Counted from the first letter of the stretch, positions 22,990-36,200 are shown. The stretch: DNA of 64,000 bases from Anniella stebbinsi (GCA_029215795.1 JARDYH010000002.1:109552501-109616500); one strand, 5' to 3'. A program made the numbers and translations. Notes: a model not told the origin generated them from the letters alone.

Positions 22990-23340
22990 AGAGATCCACG
23001 ATCAGATTAGGGTTGGGTGAGGCATTTGTTCCGTTCGCATTGCAGTCTGAATGGTCAATTTCATATTTCCTGAACCTAAATGTGAGCCGGAATGCAGATA
23101 GACATCGAAATCCGTTCTTTTCTGGAGTTTGCAATGTGATTTGCTTGTGAGTGGGAAGAGCGTGCATTTGAAAAAAAGCACATAAAAATTGCGTACATTT
23201 GAGAAATATGCATGGAGGTGCTTCATTCAATGGAAAAATCTCTTGCAAAAACCATGTGTACATTTGAGAAAGGGCAAACTGCAGCTTTGAGGAAAGTATG
23301 CAGGAGAAAGAGTTAAACCGCTCCTCAAATTGACCTCCAG
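22990..23340. mobile_element. Possible degraded hAT-type repeat
   Basis: GGTTGGGTGAGGCATTTGTT and GGTCAATTTCATATTTCCTG words and a phased TTTGAGAAA-CATG pattern resemble the 44.25-44.64 kb stretch. No duplicated flanks were found. Confidence 0.3.
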
Positions 23341-23644
23341 GCGGCTGTTATGTCTAAAAACTGGGATAATCTATTCCTAGGTCTAGTCTGACCTCAGTGT
23401 GTAGCTTGAGAATTAGAAATGTATTGTGTATTGTGGCTCGTGGTGATTACTGAGAAGGTGCTTAAAATCTTAGCTTTCTGAAGGGAAGGGTAATGACCAA
23501 AATTTGAAAGCGCCTGGTTTAAGATACGTGCTCTAGTTCAAGATCTGTCGTTAATTCCCCCCTTCGCCTTCAGAGGTGCTGCTACTGGGAATCTGTGTGA
23601 GAGAACCATTGAGCCAGAGTCCTATGCTTGGTAAGAATTTAAAT

Positions 23645-23779
23645 CAAGGGTGGGCAAATTGTGGCCCTCCAGATGTGTTGCCCTATAACTCCCATCATGC
23701 CTTGCCGCTGGCTAAGCTGGCTAGGGCTGGTGGGAGTTGTAAGGCAAAAATCTGGAGGGCCACAAATTGCTCACCCCTG
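23645..23779. mobile_element. 135-bp palindromic hAT-like MITE with perfect TSD
   Basis: CAAGGGTGGGCAAATTGTGG pairs with CCACAAATTGCTCACCCCTG. An 8-bp duplication ATTTAAAT flanks it (23637-23644 and 23780-23787). It lies about 220 bp upstream of the exon 2 acceptor. A related fragment follows at 23790-23895. Confidence 0.9.
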
Positions 23780-23999
23780 ATTTAAATCTTTGGGACCACG
23801 ACTCCCAGCATTCCTGACTGTTGGCCTGGCTGGCTGGGGCTGATGGGAGTTGGTCCAAAACATCGAAAGCACATGGGGCTGGGGAAGGCTGATGTAGGCG
23901 CACAAAACAAAAGGATCTAGATGTGATCCCTGAAGTTATTTCTTCTTCTTTAGCAGCTGTAACTAATTCTTAATCTCCTCCTTGTGCTATTTGCAGTTG

Positions 24000-24062
24000 A
24001 TGACCAGCCACAGTGTCTCTGCTGTGTGCTGTTGCCATCCGCGGTGCTGCTGGTGTATATAG
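24000..24062 (+). CDS. Upstream ORF in the ABCA1 5' UTR
   Basis: ATG at 24000 opens a 20-codon frame (MTSHSVSAVCCCHPRCCWCI) that ends with TAG at 24060-24062, seven bases before the ABCA1 ATG. It is the first AUG of the predicted spliced mRNA because exon 1 has none. The residues are unusually Cys-rich. From memory, human exon 2 has an ATG at the same place (ATGACCAGCCAC), but its frame overlaps the main start. A translational damping role is inference. Confidence 0.6.
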   Translation: MTSHSVSAVCCCHPRCCWCI

Positions 24063-24069
24063 AGGGAAG

Positions 24070-24135
24070 ATGGCATTCTGGACACAGCTGGGCCTGCTGC
24101 TGTGGAAGAACTTCACCTTTCGGAGAAGGCAGACA
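24070..24135 (+). CDS. ABCA1: ABCA1 coding exon 2, residues 1-22
   Basis: This reads [20 protein letters not shown] then Q and T, the cytosolic leader shared by ABCA1 and ABCA7. The start context is GGGAAGATGG, strong by Kozak criteria. No other in-frame ATG lies upstream within the exon. Confidence 0.95.
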
Positions 24136-24663
24136 GTAAGTGCTCATATCCTTTCTTTGCTGTCATGAACTAGGCAAGTGTATTGTGTTCTGGTTTCTGA
24201 TACAGGGCTTTCTCAGACCACCATCCTGGGCCCAGTAAATACACACTTGTCGCTCATATGTGCAAAACTCCAACTGGTCTGGGTCATCTTTATAATATGA
24301 ATAGGTATAGGACTTGTGCAGACCTCGACATTTTATTTAAAGGACCTGGAGATACCTAGGGTACCTCTTTGCAGGGACAGCAGTTGGATTAGATGACGCT
24401 GCCGTCCATGTGAAGCCATCTAGGGGCAAAGCCCCAATGCTCCGAACTAAAAAAGTAGACCATTTCACCCAACTTTTTTAGTTTGGAGCGAAGCGACGAT
24501 GGCCTTTGCCGTCTATCACTTTTTCTCCGCTGCTTTTGGGAGGCCTGCCCAGTCTACGGCGACCACTGATTGGTCGCCAAGGGCTGGGCAGGGAAGGGGG
24601 TGGTCCAGTGAGCCATAAGCTCGCTGGACCACCTCTGCCCCTCCACAGACCTCCCCACCCCAT

Positions 24664-24708
<45 letters not shown>

Positions 24709-27700
24709 CTTAAAATAAATCTTTCCCGTCACCGACCAATCCCCCTTCTTTCCCACCCCATATTAAAACGTAAAATCAATCCTTACCGCCGCCAAACCCC
24801 CCCCCCCACTTCCCCACCCCATGTTAGGAAATTAAATAAATAAACTTACCTTAAGACTCCTGGTTGGCGGGCGCAGCGGCGGTGGCTGGAAAGCCCACCG
24901 TGGCGCTCCTTACATGTGTAGAGGGGCGTCTTGGAGCGCAAATGCACCACCTGCCACAGCAGCAGCAACGTATAACAGATGCCGTGAAGAGGTGGCCCTA
25001 ATCAATGAGTTGGACCTTAAGGTGCCCTTCCATACATGGAAGGGCCATTGATTCAGTGGGGGCTTCTGCTAACAAAAAGGACAAGAGGCAATATTTGCTC
25101 ACCCCCCCCTCCCCTCTGCAGCCCCACGTACCACCTCCTGTACTATTTGGGAGGGAGGGCATCTTTCCGGAGCAGCTTTTGTGGAGATGTGGATGTCTGC
25201 AGAAGGGTCCCCCTAAAAACCAGGGGAGCACCCTTCCCCATGAATGGAAGAGGACCTTAGAATCCATCTTGTAGTATTGCGTAGGCCACAGGAATGCTGC
25301 CGAAGGGCCATTCCCACGAGTCCTGTCCTTCACTGAGGAACACATCTACTTACCATGTGATGTAGTGACGTTACATTGTGAGCTTGCTCTCCCCTCCTAG
25401 AAGCAACCAGTGTCATGGAGCAAGGAAACACACAATATGACCGTGCTGCATCCTGTGCTAGGTGTATCTAGATATTACTGCAGATGTTGGGAAGACTTAC
25501 CACAAGGTGCTCTTTTCAATATTTAACCTGGGTCTGAGACATTCCCTGACACAGATTGTTCCCTGATGCAGAAACCCATGACATAAATGGACAGTTCAGA
25601 AGTACACTGTACCTTGAAGAGAAAACCTTGTGAGCTATCTTATCTTGAGTGGAAGAGACATGTTACAATGGGCAGAGCCAGGAATATAAAACATCTGGAT
25701 GTCTTTTCAACATATACAGAACCACTGCAGTTCTCTGGATCCAATGCAGAGTCCGTAGCATTATTTCAGCTTGTCTGTGTTGTGCTTTTCTGAGGAGCAT
25801 ATCAGCGTTTTCCAGAATCTCACACCACTGCAACATAAAACCTGCGAAAAAACACGAATAACCATCCTTTCCCGAACTGTGGTGAAAGTAGTGCCATAGG
25901 GTGTTTCAAATGTTAGTAACAAACCTGAGATGGAGGCTGAACGGAGGTCTGGGCATTTCTTTTACTCCGGAGTAAACAATGTGAACAACCCCAGTGGAAT
26001 TAAGGTCTTTTAAGGACTCACTGCTTTTAAGATTTGGCTTATAATCAAGGGGACTTAAAGCCGTTTCACTTTGGCTCATTTGCACCCAGTAGGTTTTGCC
26101 TTTCCCCTTACCTCAAGTCCTGGATTCCATTACAGGGAGAGTTTCCTTTGGAGGGGAGAACACCGAAGGCCTTTGATGCATTTGTTAACAATGTTTAGCC
26201 AGACATGTTGTGGTACTTAGGTCTAATGGTATACTGGGGACATGCCTGAATGCAGAGATGAGAATGTGTGGTGCTGCAGATGTTGGACAGTGCTGGCTGG
26301 GGCTGATGGGAGTTGCAGTCCAATAATTCCTGCCTTAATGCAATACGGAAAACATACGCATCTTGGGGCCAAATGATACATTATGCCTAATGCGTAGCAT
26401 GTAGCTATGCCTCTATTTTCACTTTAAGTATTACAGGCATGGGGGGGGCATTCTTACTGGAATGCAGTGCTCAGGGGGAAAGGTTTTTTCTCTTCCCTGT
26501 CCAGCGTGGTTGCAACTAAAATTGCCCCCCCCCATCTCCTAGAAAGTTTAGAAAAAAAGCTCCCATTGGCACCAGTAGGAACTTATTTGAAAAGTGGATT
26601 TAAACCCAAATGTTCTAAGCAAACATTTGAACGTTTTGGAAGAAACTGAGCATTTCCCTTGATAGAAAAGTATTCTTAAAATGTGTCAGCTGCACCAGTG
26701 TTTTGTAGTTCCCATCTCTCTCATTTTTTAAATCATCGCAGAGCAGCTTTCCCTAACCTGGTGTCCTCCAGATGTGTTGGATTGCAGTTTCCACCATTCC
26801 CAATGGCCATACTGGCTGGGAATGATAGGAGTTGCAGTCCAACATGTATGGAGGGTACCAGTTTGCAGAGAGGTAGAGAATTTGAGTCCTAAATAAATAA
26901 AACCTCCAGATTTCAGTAGGCTGGGACTGCTAGGAAAACATGGGGCGGCATTCTAAACACTTACAGCTACTCATCTGGAACTCATTACAATAGCGGAGGA
27001 ACTCTGCTACTGCAGAACTTGTATGGCGGCATTGACGTGAACCTGGCCACAATCAAGGTGGTTTAGCTGTACCCAGTTCCAAAGACTTTTTCGACTTGTT
27101 CCTTTTGATTTTCTTTTTAAATTCTAGGGTCATTCGTGTGTTTAGCCGTGATAATAAAGCTGTTAGTCCCATGCTAATTAATTCCCCACTTACAGCATGT
27201 GAACTTAGGCGCTTGCACTGACCCGATGCCTTGGTGATGTCCCCAGGGGTAGTGACCCGCTTGGCAGTTTCAAAGACCATGTATCCCATTGGCATCTGTC
27301 AAAAAGAGAGGCTTCCTGGGCTGTGCTATGACCTATCTCTTTTGGCTCTTGACGAGCCAAGTCCTTCTGGACAGCTTTTTGCATAGCATACACACTCTTC
27401 CTGGCACACACATCATCAGACAAGAAGCATGCTTTGCAAATAGATTCTCCACCCTGCAAAATGTAGCCCCTGCTCTGCTGATTTTCAGGGGGGGGACTGT
27501 AAGTGTTTGTCTGCCCCCGCCCCAATCACATCCGATGGTGATACGCTACTCCTAACTTCAGGATTCCTTCCCAAGGTTGCATCAGCATCCGTGGTACTTT
27601 TTTTTCCCAGGCTCTTTGGGGCTCAGATTGGATGCTGTTTCAGTGCCATGTTTTTCTGTTTCGAAATACCATTTTTCTTCTGGGAAATAATGAGTTCATA

Positions 27701-27994
27701 ATTGTAGCCATCGATGTAGCTGAGGAGTGGAGAACCTCTTTTGCCCAGAGGATCACGTGTCCTTGGGGGTAATGTATGGTGGGCTGCATTCCAGCGATTG
27801 GTGTGGCTGGAGTCCAAAGTGGGTGTGACCACTCCACTCTCTCACTTGCACATCCATGCGCACCCCACCTATACATTCACATGCAAATGTGTCTCCAGCA
27901 TACCTGCATGGATATGTGACGATCTCACTTTTTCTAGGATGAAGACCTTTTTTCTTTTTAATAAGAAGTGATGCTGGGCCAGTGAACTGATACC

Positions 27995-28037
<43 letters not shown>

Positions 28038-31000
28038 GTAAGATAGGGGGAGGGAATTTGGGGGGAATTCCCCACCTGTGAAATTGCAGCAACTGTAATA
28101 ATCTCAACAGCTTTTCCCAAGGCTGGTTCATGCATGTTCGTCGTTTGATTTTTCATTTCTTGAGTCTTCAATACTTTGCCAAGGTGAGGCATGGTGGAGA
28201 CAAGACGTGCCCCAACTGGGGCATTCTGGCTGAGTCATTTACGCAAGTTACTGCCCGATGTTGCAACCGTTGAGTGATGGAGATTCCTGTGTGAGCTAAG
28301 TTGCAGTATCAGTTCTAGGGAGTTCTCTGTTGTGAGTGCCTGATGCTAACTGGCTGACTTCGACCGCATTATCTACTACGAAGCTTACAAAACTTTGATT
28401 TCCCTCTCCGGTTATGTACACAAGTTCATAGAAAAAAGAGTGCTGTCTAGCAGCGGGGGAATAGAGATGGGCATTTATGCAATGGCAGCTTGCCACAGTG
28501 GTACACATAATAGCTTCCAAAGTGTTCACATGCACACCACTTGGCAAAGAGTTGTCTCTGTTCACCACCCGTTGTATTAACATATACCGGAATAATTTTG
28601 ACCGCTTGTCCTTCTCATAGCATCATATGCTATGAGTTCCATAGCATCATATGGAACCTCAGGGATGGCAGATTGCAGCGTTCCAAGGCCCAAATGTGGC
28701 ATTGGTACTTGGTTGCCAACATCCTTGGCAAAGACGTTGCTGTTGCACAAGCAGGGTGGGCAACTCCAGATGTTTTTGCCTAGAGCTTCCATCCGCCTTA
28801 GCCAGCCTAGCCAACGATGAGGGATCATGAGATGTATAGGCCAAAACATTTGGAGGGCCACAACTTACACAGGCCTGTTGTATAGGCAGGGTAGAGGCCT
28901 ACAAGCCGATACTGTGGCTGAATTCAGACAACATGATAATCAATGGTGGAGTAATAATCAACTTTACAGTTGTTCATGTAGGGGGTACTCCCCACACAAC
29001 GTGGTAATAAATAATCAACTTTACAGTTGTTCATGTAGGGGGTACTCCCCACACAATGTGGTAATAAATAATCAAGGATCAGCACTGAGTTGACTATTGG
29101 CAGCATTCGGATGACACGATAGTCAATACAACTGACGATTGTTTCCCTCCCCCCAGTTGCTTATTGTGTCGTCCGAATTCAGCCTGTGTGTGTGTAGCCA
29201 CCACCAGTGATGAATTTCCTGGTGGTTGAGGACGGGCAGAGGTGGCAATGGGACATTGCCAGCAGTCCACTGGTAGATTGTAGTCCATGTCCTGCCCACC
29301 CTTGCTGCACTGTAACACTGTTTGCACCAGCTTCTTAAATAGCTGGTTGTTTTCAGATGGATCAACGAACAGGAAGAGATGCTGAATGAAGATGTGCATG
29401 TTTGCTCAGCCCTGGCCCCTGAAGTTGCTCACCTCCCGCAAGGTTCAGCAAGGATATACTTTGTCCTGGACGGCTTCCAGCAGCACAAATGTAACTCTTG
29501 TGCTGCACACGTCAAGCTGAGCTTTGTCCCCGGCTTTCGCAATGCTTATTTCAGCTGCTGCAGTTTGGAAGACTGGCAAGGATGGGAAATCCAGCCAAGC
29601 CGTTTACCGAATGAGCTCTTACGGGGAAAAATGAACTTCCAAGCAGACAGCTGAAAAATCGAAGTACACATTTTGAAATTAAATCCTCTGAATGATCTAT
29701 ATCAAATTCCAACAGCCACGTTTGGTTGTAGCAGAAGAACAATGGGCCCTGCAACAAAATGCTGCAGTGTAGAGTGCTCCCTGGTCAGGATTCCAGCCAC
29801 TTTATTCCAAACTGCCCCCTACCCCACCCCTGGTTTTCCATCATCCCCTCCAGCAGTCACCACTTAATGGGCACTGGGGATGTTTAGTCTTTATTGAGCT
29901 ATTTTGGGAGTTTCTCCCCACTTCGTACTTATGGTGTGTGTGTATGTTTCTGTAATGCTGCAAACATCAGGGTTTGCCCAAGCATGCTAATCTATTCCTC
30001 TTCTGCATAGTTGGTGCCCGTTGGGCTACAGAAGCAGTCATACTTACAGCCTGAACACTGGAAATAGGAGTGATAATTTTAGCATTTATGTAGAATCATG
30101 CCTATATTCCTGCCTTCTCCCTGGGTTAGCAGACTGAAGGCAAATTGACATCAAGGCCCCGGAGCCTTGCATAGGCAGTGTAGAACACGTTAGCATGGTG
30201 CCATCTCATCCTTCAGACTTGACGTCTGGCAAACCTGATTCGAAAAGGTGGACTGCCACTGCCCACTGCCGCAGAGCAGGGCTGGAGGGCCGAATTCAAT
30301 TTTGGAGAAGCTCCCGGCGGCGGTTGCATCCCAGTGGTAGGCGGGACCAAAGGCAAAGGGGGTGGGGCCAAATGCAAAAGAGATGGGGCCAAGCATCACA
30401 GCATAATTCAGCTTAAAGCTCTGAACTGCCAATGACTAAGCCCCTGGAGGCGCATTTCAACTTTTTAGGATGGGGAAGAACTGCACAGAAGCCAGGAAAC
30501 CAACAGAGGATTGGTGGGGAAGGGGAAAGAGGAAAGGCTGTCTGGGGAAACCCAGGAGGACCAGACTTGCCTCCGAGGTGGGCCAGACTTGCCTCCCAGG
30601 CCTGAGGTTCTTCACCCAAGATCTAGAGTGTGTGACACACACAGACCACCCCACTTTGGAGGCTAGACTTGGGAGAGGAGTCCATTTTGTCAGAATCTGG
30701 AGTGTGAAATGGCCCAGCTTCCAAAATGGGCACCAAAAAGTCCCGGGCCTTCCTTGAGGATTCTAGGCCCATTTCTAATGATGCAATTGGGGATGGCATG
30801 TTGGGGTCTAGAGGCATACTAGCTTGCTGTGCCACTGCTAGTGCAGGCCTCGCTTGGCCACTTGGACGATTCCATGAGAGAGGTGGCAAGGAGGGACCAC
30901 GATCAGCCACGCTGAGGAAGCTAGGGGCCGCTGTGCTTCATAATTAATCTGGGGAAAATAGGATTATGTCCACCACACATCCAAGCAATTAATCCATCTT

Positions 31001-33169
31001 TCTAAAACGAATTATGGATTGGACCAAGGTGGGGTCATCTCTCATTCGTTTTTTTTTCCTATCTGCATAAGCAGGCAGTGTGAATTTGCTTTGTGATTTG
31101 CTCTGTTACATTAAGAGCATTTTTTTTTATTATTTATTACAATTATATGTCCCCCGCTTCCCCGGGCAGGCACCTTTTCCCATGAAGCTCAAGGCAGTGT
31201 ACACAGGGTTCCCATGGCGTCTTCCATCAAAACACTAACCTGACCAGGCCAGTTCAGCTTCAGCAGCAATTCTATACCACATGCCTTCGGTCCAAGCCAA
31301 ACACCAATGTAATATTTCAGGGTGTGTGGGGGGGGGGGGAAGGGGTGGGATTTATTTCCAGTTTAGATTTAGTTGGGTTACAGTAACATCCCCAGCCATT
31401 CGTTATATCTTTGGCCCTATGTTAAATGTCAGTTATCTAATTTTAGATATTCATGTTGATGCAGCATGCAGGCATTGAACAGTAGCCCCTCACCGATATG
31501 CAAAACATGGTATATTATAGTTGCTAGTAACTGTGCATATGAGTGTTTGAAGTATTTCCTCTGGGTAAAGGCAATCAGGTCAAGTTCGGATACAGTCCTG
31601 AAGTCCTGGAGGTTTGCTGGGAGAGGGGGCAATGGTTTTTTTAAAAAAATATTTTCAAAGGTACTGTGCCTTCTCACAAGAAAATAACCACACATAATAT
31701 GTTGGGTTGGGAAGCTAATGGAAGGATATGCTGCACTATTTCCCCCAATATGTCTAGAATGGGGTGGGTGGGTAGGCAAACTGGTGCCCTCCAAATATTT
31801 AGGACAACTCCCATAATCCTTTACCATTGATTATGCTGGCTGGAGGTTATGGGAGCGGTGGCCCAAAAAATCTGGAGAGCACCAGATTGCCTAGCCCTGG
31901 TCCAGAATGATTATCTGGCAGATCAGACGCTAACAGCACAATCCTATGAGATCTGCCCTTGATACTTGTAAGTCTTTGAACTCGGAGGCTCATGAATATC
32001 CCATGCGGAGCACGAGGTGTGCCGGAAGGCGATCCTTGCCTCTGCCATGTTTTCTGCTCCGCATTACAGCTAAACTCCCCATGTAGCTGAGACATTGTGG
32101 AGTGGGAGGGAGGGAGGGAGATTGGAGAGGCCTCGGGATACAGCATAAATTGGTCTCTCCAGCCCCGTGTTGACCCCGGTCACAAGAACGCCCCCTTTAC
32201 TTTCCCTCCGAGGTTGTTCAGAGAGGCAGCTGTCATGGTTCTTCCTGCACCAGCTAGGAGGGAGAGGAGGAAAGGGTTCAGATTCCTGGCTCCCAAGTTT
32301 GGAGTGGTGTCTCTGACTTCAGATCCAGGAATTCAAAATATCCCATGGTCCCAGATTGCTCCCTAACTTGGTAGCTATGAATTCCCGTATGCCACAAAGA
32401 AAAGAGTCTACCTTGTGGTGGCCAATTTAAAAACATTGATCAACCACTGAGATGTATGTGGCTGAGTTAACTGCACTGTAGTGTCAGAAAGAGAAATGTG
32501 AAACTAGATGCATGTTCGGTGTTATCCAGCCTTGATCGTCTCATGTTAATATAAACACAGAGATTTAATCATGCTTAGGAAAGAGCCACCTCTTTGTTGT
32601 CAGTTTCTTGGTGATACCAAGGGTAGATGCTTAATACTACCTGTCATTTTCTTCTTCTTTCTTCTAGTTCCAGCTGCTGATTGAAATTGTTTGGCCTTTG
32701 TTCATCTTCTTTATACTAATCTCCGTGCGGCTGTCTTATCCACCCTATGAACAACATCAGTGTAAGTATGGAACACAGGTGTTCCTGGGGTTAGATGTGG
32801 TGAAGAGATAGTAATAAAGAGAGAGAAAGGTCACGTAAGGGGTTTGATTTGCTCATCCTTCATCGCCTCTCTTCCCCTGCATGCAGAAAGTTCTAGATTC
32901 AATTCCTAGTATCTCTGGCCTAGAAAGGTTTAAGATAGCAGGGCTGGTAAAGACCCAGAATGGATAAAAATCAATGATTTTAAAAATAAAATAAAATAAA
33001 AAAAATAAGATTTTTAAAATTTAAATTGGGCTTTTTAAATTTAAATCGGATTTTTAAAATTTTAAACGGATTTTTTTTAATGTTTTTTGAGGAAAAAATT
33101 ATCTAGAAATAGTTTTCTATTGAAGATACATTATAGTCCAAAGGTTATTCATCATGAAATAAGGATTAG

Positions 33170-33202
<33 letters not shown>

Positions 33203-36200
33203 TATTTATTACACTTATATACCGCCCCATAGCCAAAGCTCTCTGGGCGGTTTACAAAAATTAAAAGATTGAACACTAAAAAGACAATATACAAAATTTA
33301 AAACTATAAACATAAAACAGCTGACATTAAAACACTTTAAAACATTTTAACTGTTAAGCCTGGCCACAATGTCAATCAAAACCTCAACTTGAGCTGTTAA
33401 AATGCCTGGGAGAAAAGAAAAGTTTTGACCTGGTGCCAAAAAGATAACAGTGTTGGCGCCAGGCGGGCCTCATTGGGGAGATCATTCCATAATTGAGGGG
33501 CCACCACGGAGAAGGTCCTCTCCCTTGTTGCCGTCCTCCGAGCTTCCCTCTGAGTAGGCACCCGGAGACCGTTGATGTTGAGCATAGTGTACGGGTAGGT
33601 TCATGTTGGGAAAGGCGTTCCATCAGGTATTGTGGTCCCAAACCGTGTAAGGCTTTATAGGTTAAAACCAGCACCTTGAATCGGTCTCGGAAACATTCAG
33701 GCAGCCAATGCAAGCGGGCCAGAATCGTTAGCATGAGGCTGTATATTCATGCAACGTTTAATTTTTTTGGTAAATGAATTCCATTAATCCATTCACAATG
33801 TCATGCTCTTCCAGAGGTTTCTGTAAGATTATTGGGCAATTTTTCTATCTAGAAGGTATTATCACAGATGCTTGGTTTTACAGTTCTCAAAACTGTGAAT
33901 TTGTGTCTGCAGAGATCACAATCCCATTGTTCCTTTGCAAATCTATGTACACAGAATCAGCCCCTTCTTACCTCTTAAGTGCTAAGTTTCAAAAAATTCA
34001 ATGAATAGATTGTTGGGAGTGGAATAGATCTGCACAAGAAGCTAAAAATGAAACCTGCATCTGCTTGTAAATATTAAGATTATACCAGCAAGAATGAGTC
34101 TTTGGTAACTCTGAGTTGTGTAAAATATGTATTAAGCTTATAGCGAGGAAGAGTGCACTTTTTTGGGGAGGGGGAAGTCACATGATTAAATCGAGTCTTT
34201 CTGATTAAAATCGTGATTAAAATCATGATTTAAATCAAATTGATTTAAATCAAATCCACCCTGTAAAGACCTAAGGGAGCCATAGCCAGAAGGAGTAAGT
34301 CTCTATTAGACTAGACAGAGCAATGGTGTGACTCTGTGGCTGCATTTGGAAGTCATGCTAAACCATACTGTGCAAGCTTTGAGTTCACGCACTCCCCATC
34401 CTCTGTTCTCCAGTGCAGCTGGAAGGAGAAGTTAGGAAGGTTTCACTTCCTTTTTCCATTAACAACAGCTTGATGTGTTGTCTGACTTGATAAACAGTGG
34501 TTAATGTTTACTATGATTTTTTGAAGCAAGATAACTTCAGACAACAGGTCATAAAGCTGGTTTGTTTGAACAAACCATAGTTAACATTAACCGCAGTTTA
34601 GGGTTCAGATGTAATGCTAAGCTGTGGTTAATGGGAAATGGAAGCGAAAGTCTCCAGACTCTTCCTTATGTCCATGACAGAGAAAGAGAAAGGGTGAACC
34701 CAAGGCTCACACATACTTTTCCTCATCATGCTAAACATTAATTTAGCGTGACATTAGAATAAGGCCAGTATAAGACAGCTTCATCTGTTCACTTAACAAC
34801 CCCAGTCCTAATGAGTCAGCCAAAAACAGAAGTTTAATCAATCCTCTGGCTGGTCGCTGTTCAGGCATGATGGGCTCTGCACCATTTGATTTTGAAGATC
34901 ACAAATTTCTGAGCTCAGAATTGGGTTGGAAGAAGAAGGCTTACCACTTATCAGCTGATGTTGATGGGGGAACTTGCATTGGTTCAGTGGTTTAGAATCT
35001 AATAAATTTCTTGTGGCTAGTCTGAATCTGCTATTTCCCTTTTATTAATGCACTCACTTTCAGAGCTCCTCCACAAAATAATGCAATTATGTCTAATGAC
35101 TTTTCAGTTTTATTTTTTTAAAAACTGTTTGTTTATTTATTTCATTTAAAGCATTTTAACCCCACCCTTCAGCCGGAAGGGCTCCCAGAGTATCTGACAG
35201 ATAATGAAAACAAGATAGCCCATGCCTCACGGGCTTTACATGAACAGTGTCAAGCACTTTATACACCCTAAAGGGCTATGTTCATACTAAAAAGTAGTGT
35301 AGTAATACTCTTGTTTCGGAAGGGGGAAGTAGTCAGATCCTTTTCATGTCATGTTTCTAGTACAGTTCAGTTTCATCAGACACTTTATCAGGTTTATTAT
35401 TATTATTATCATTATTATTATTATTTATTACATTTTTATACTGCCCATCAGCCAAAGCTCTCTGGGCAGTGCACAATCAAAAACCATAAAATACAACAAG
35501 TAAAAGTTAAAACGGCAATATAAAACTTGCTAAGTTAAAATCCAGGAAAAGCCTGTGTGAAAAGGTATGTTTTCAGGGGGAGTTTAAAATATGTGATGTT
35601 TTCCGCCTCCTGAACTGCACAAGGGAGGGTTTTCCAGAGGGTGGGTGCCACTACAGAGAAGGCCTGCCGGCGCCGTTCTTCATGGCAGCATTCTGTCCAT
35701 TTAGGAATGGCCAGCAGGACCTCCTCTGAGGACCGCAGTTGTCGTCTGGGTGCATAGAAGCGAAGGCAATCTGCTAGGAATGCTGGTCCCAGGTTGTTTA
35801 GAGATTTGTAGGATAACAACATAACCTTGCATGTGACTTGGTAGGTTGTGAATACACACAAATGTACCTTCCTCTGCCTGTACCAAGAGAACGTTTGCAT
35901 AGAGAAAAAGTGAATGTAGGTCACAGTGATCTCTTTAACAAACTCTGGCTTGTAGAGACAGAGCTGTGTTATCTGCTGTACTCATGTTGTTCGGTGTGTT
36001 TTGACATGAGCTGTGTGGACAGCTTACTCTGCAATGCTGCAACAGCAGACAAGCAGCTGTAGAGATGTGAAGGCCTGGAAAAAAACTGGAAAAATTCAGG
36101 TAATTTTTTTTTCCTTTTTTCTGAAAATTTCAGTTTTTTTCCTGTTTTTTTCTGAAAAAAACAAAAAATTTCAGAAAAAGAGGAAAATACCACCTCCCCC

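Larger units (their letters stand above)
23997..24135 (+). other. ABCA1: ABCA1 exon 2 (5' UTR plus start codon)
   Basis: The acceptor is TGTGCTATTTGCAG and the donor is ACA|GTAAGT. The first 73 nt are untranslated and begin TTGATGACCAGCCACAGTG, very close to the start of human ABCA1 exon 2. The coding part, 24070-24135, gives 22 residues ending RRRQT. The intron is phase 0. Confidence 0.93.

Noticed and set aside
28954..29074. CRISPR-like direct repeats
   Set aside because: Two contiguous 57-bp units without spacers, inside a MITE in vertebrate DNA. It is a tandem duplication.
33384..33734. 116-aa minus-strand frame with [20 protein letters not shown]
   Set aside because: Not a host gene: it is the C-terminus of an L2 LINE with frameshifts.
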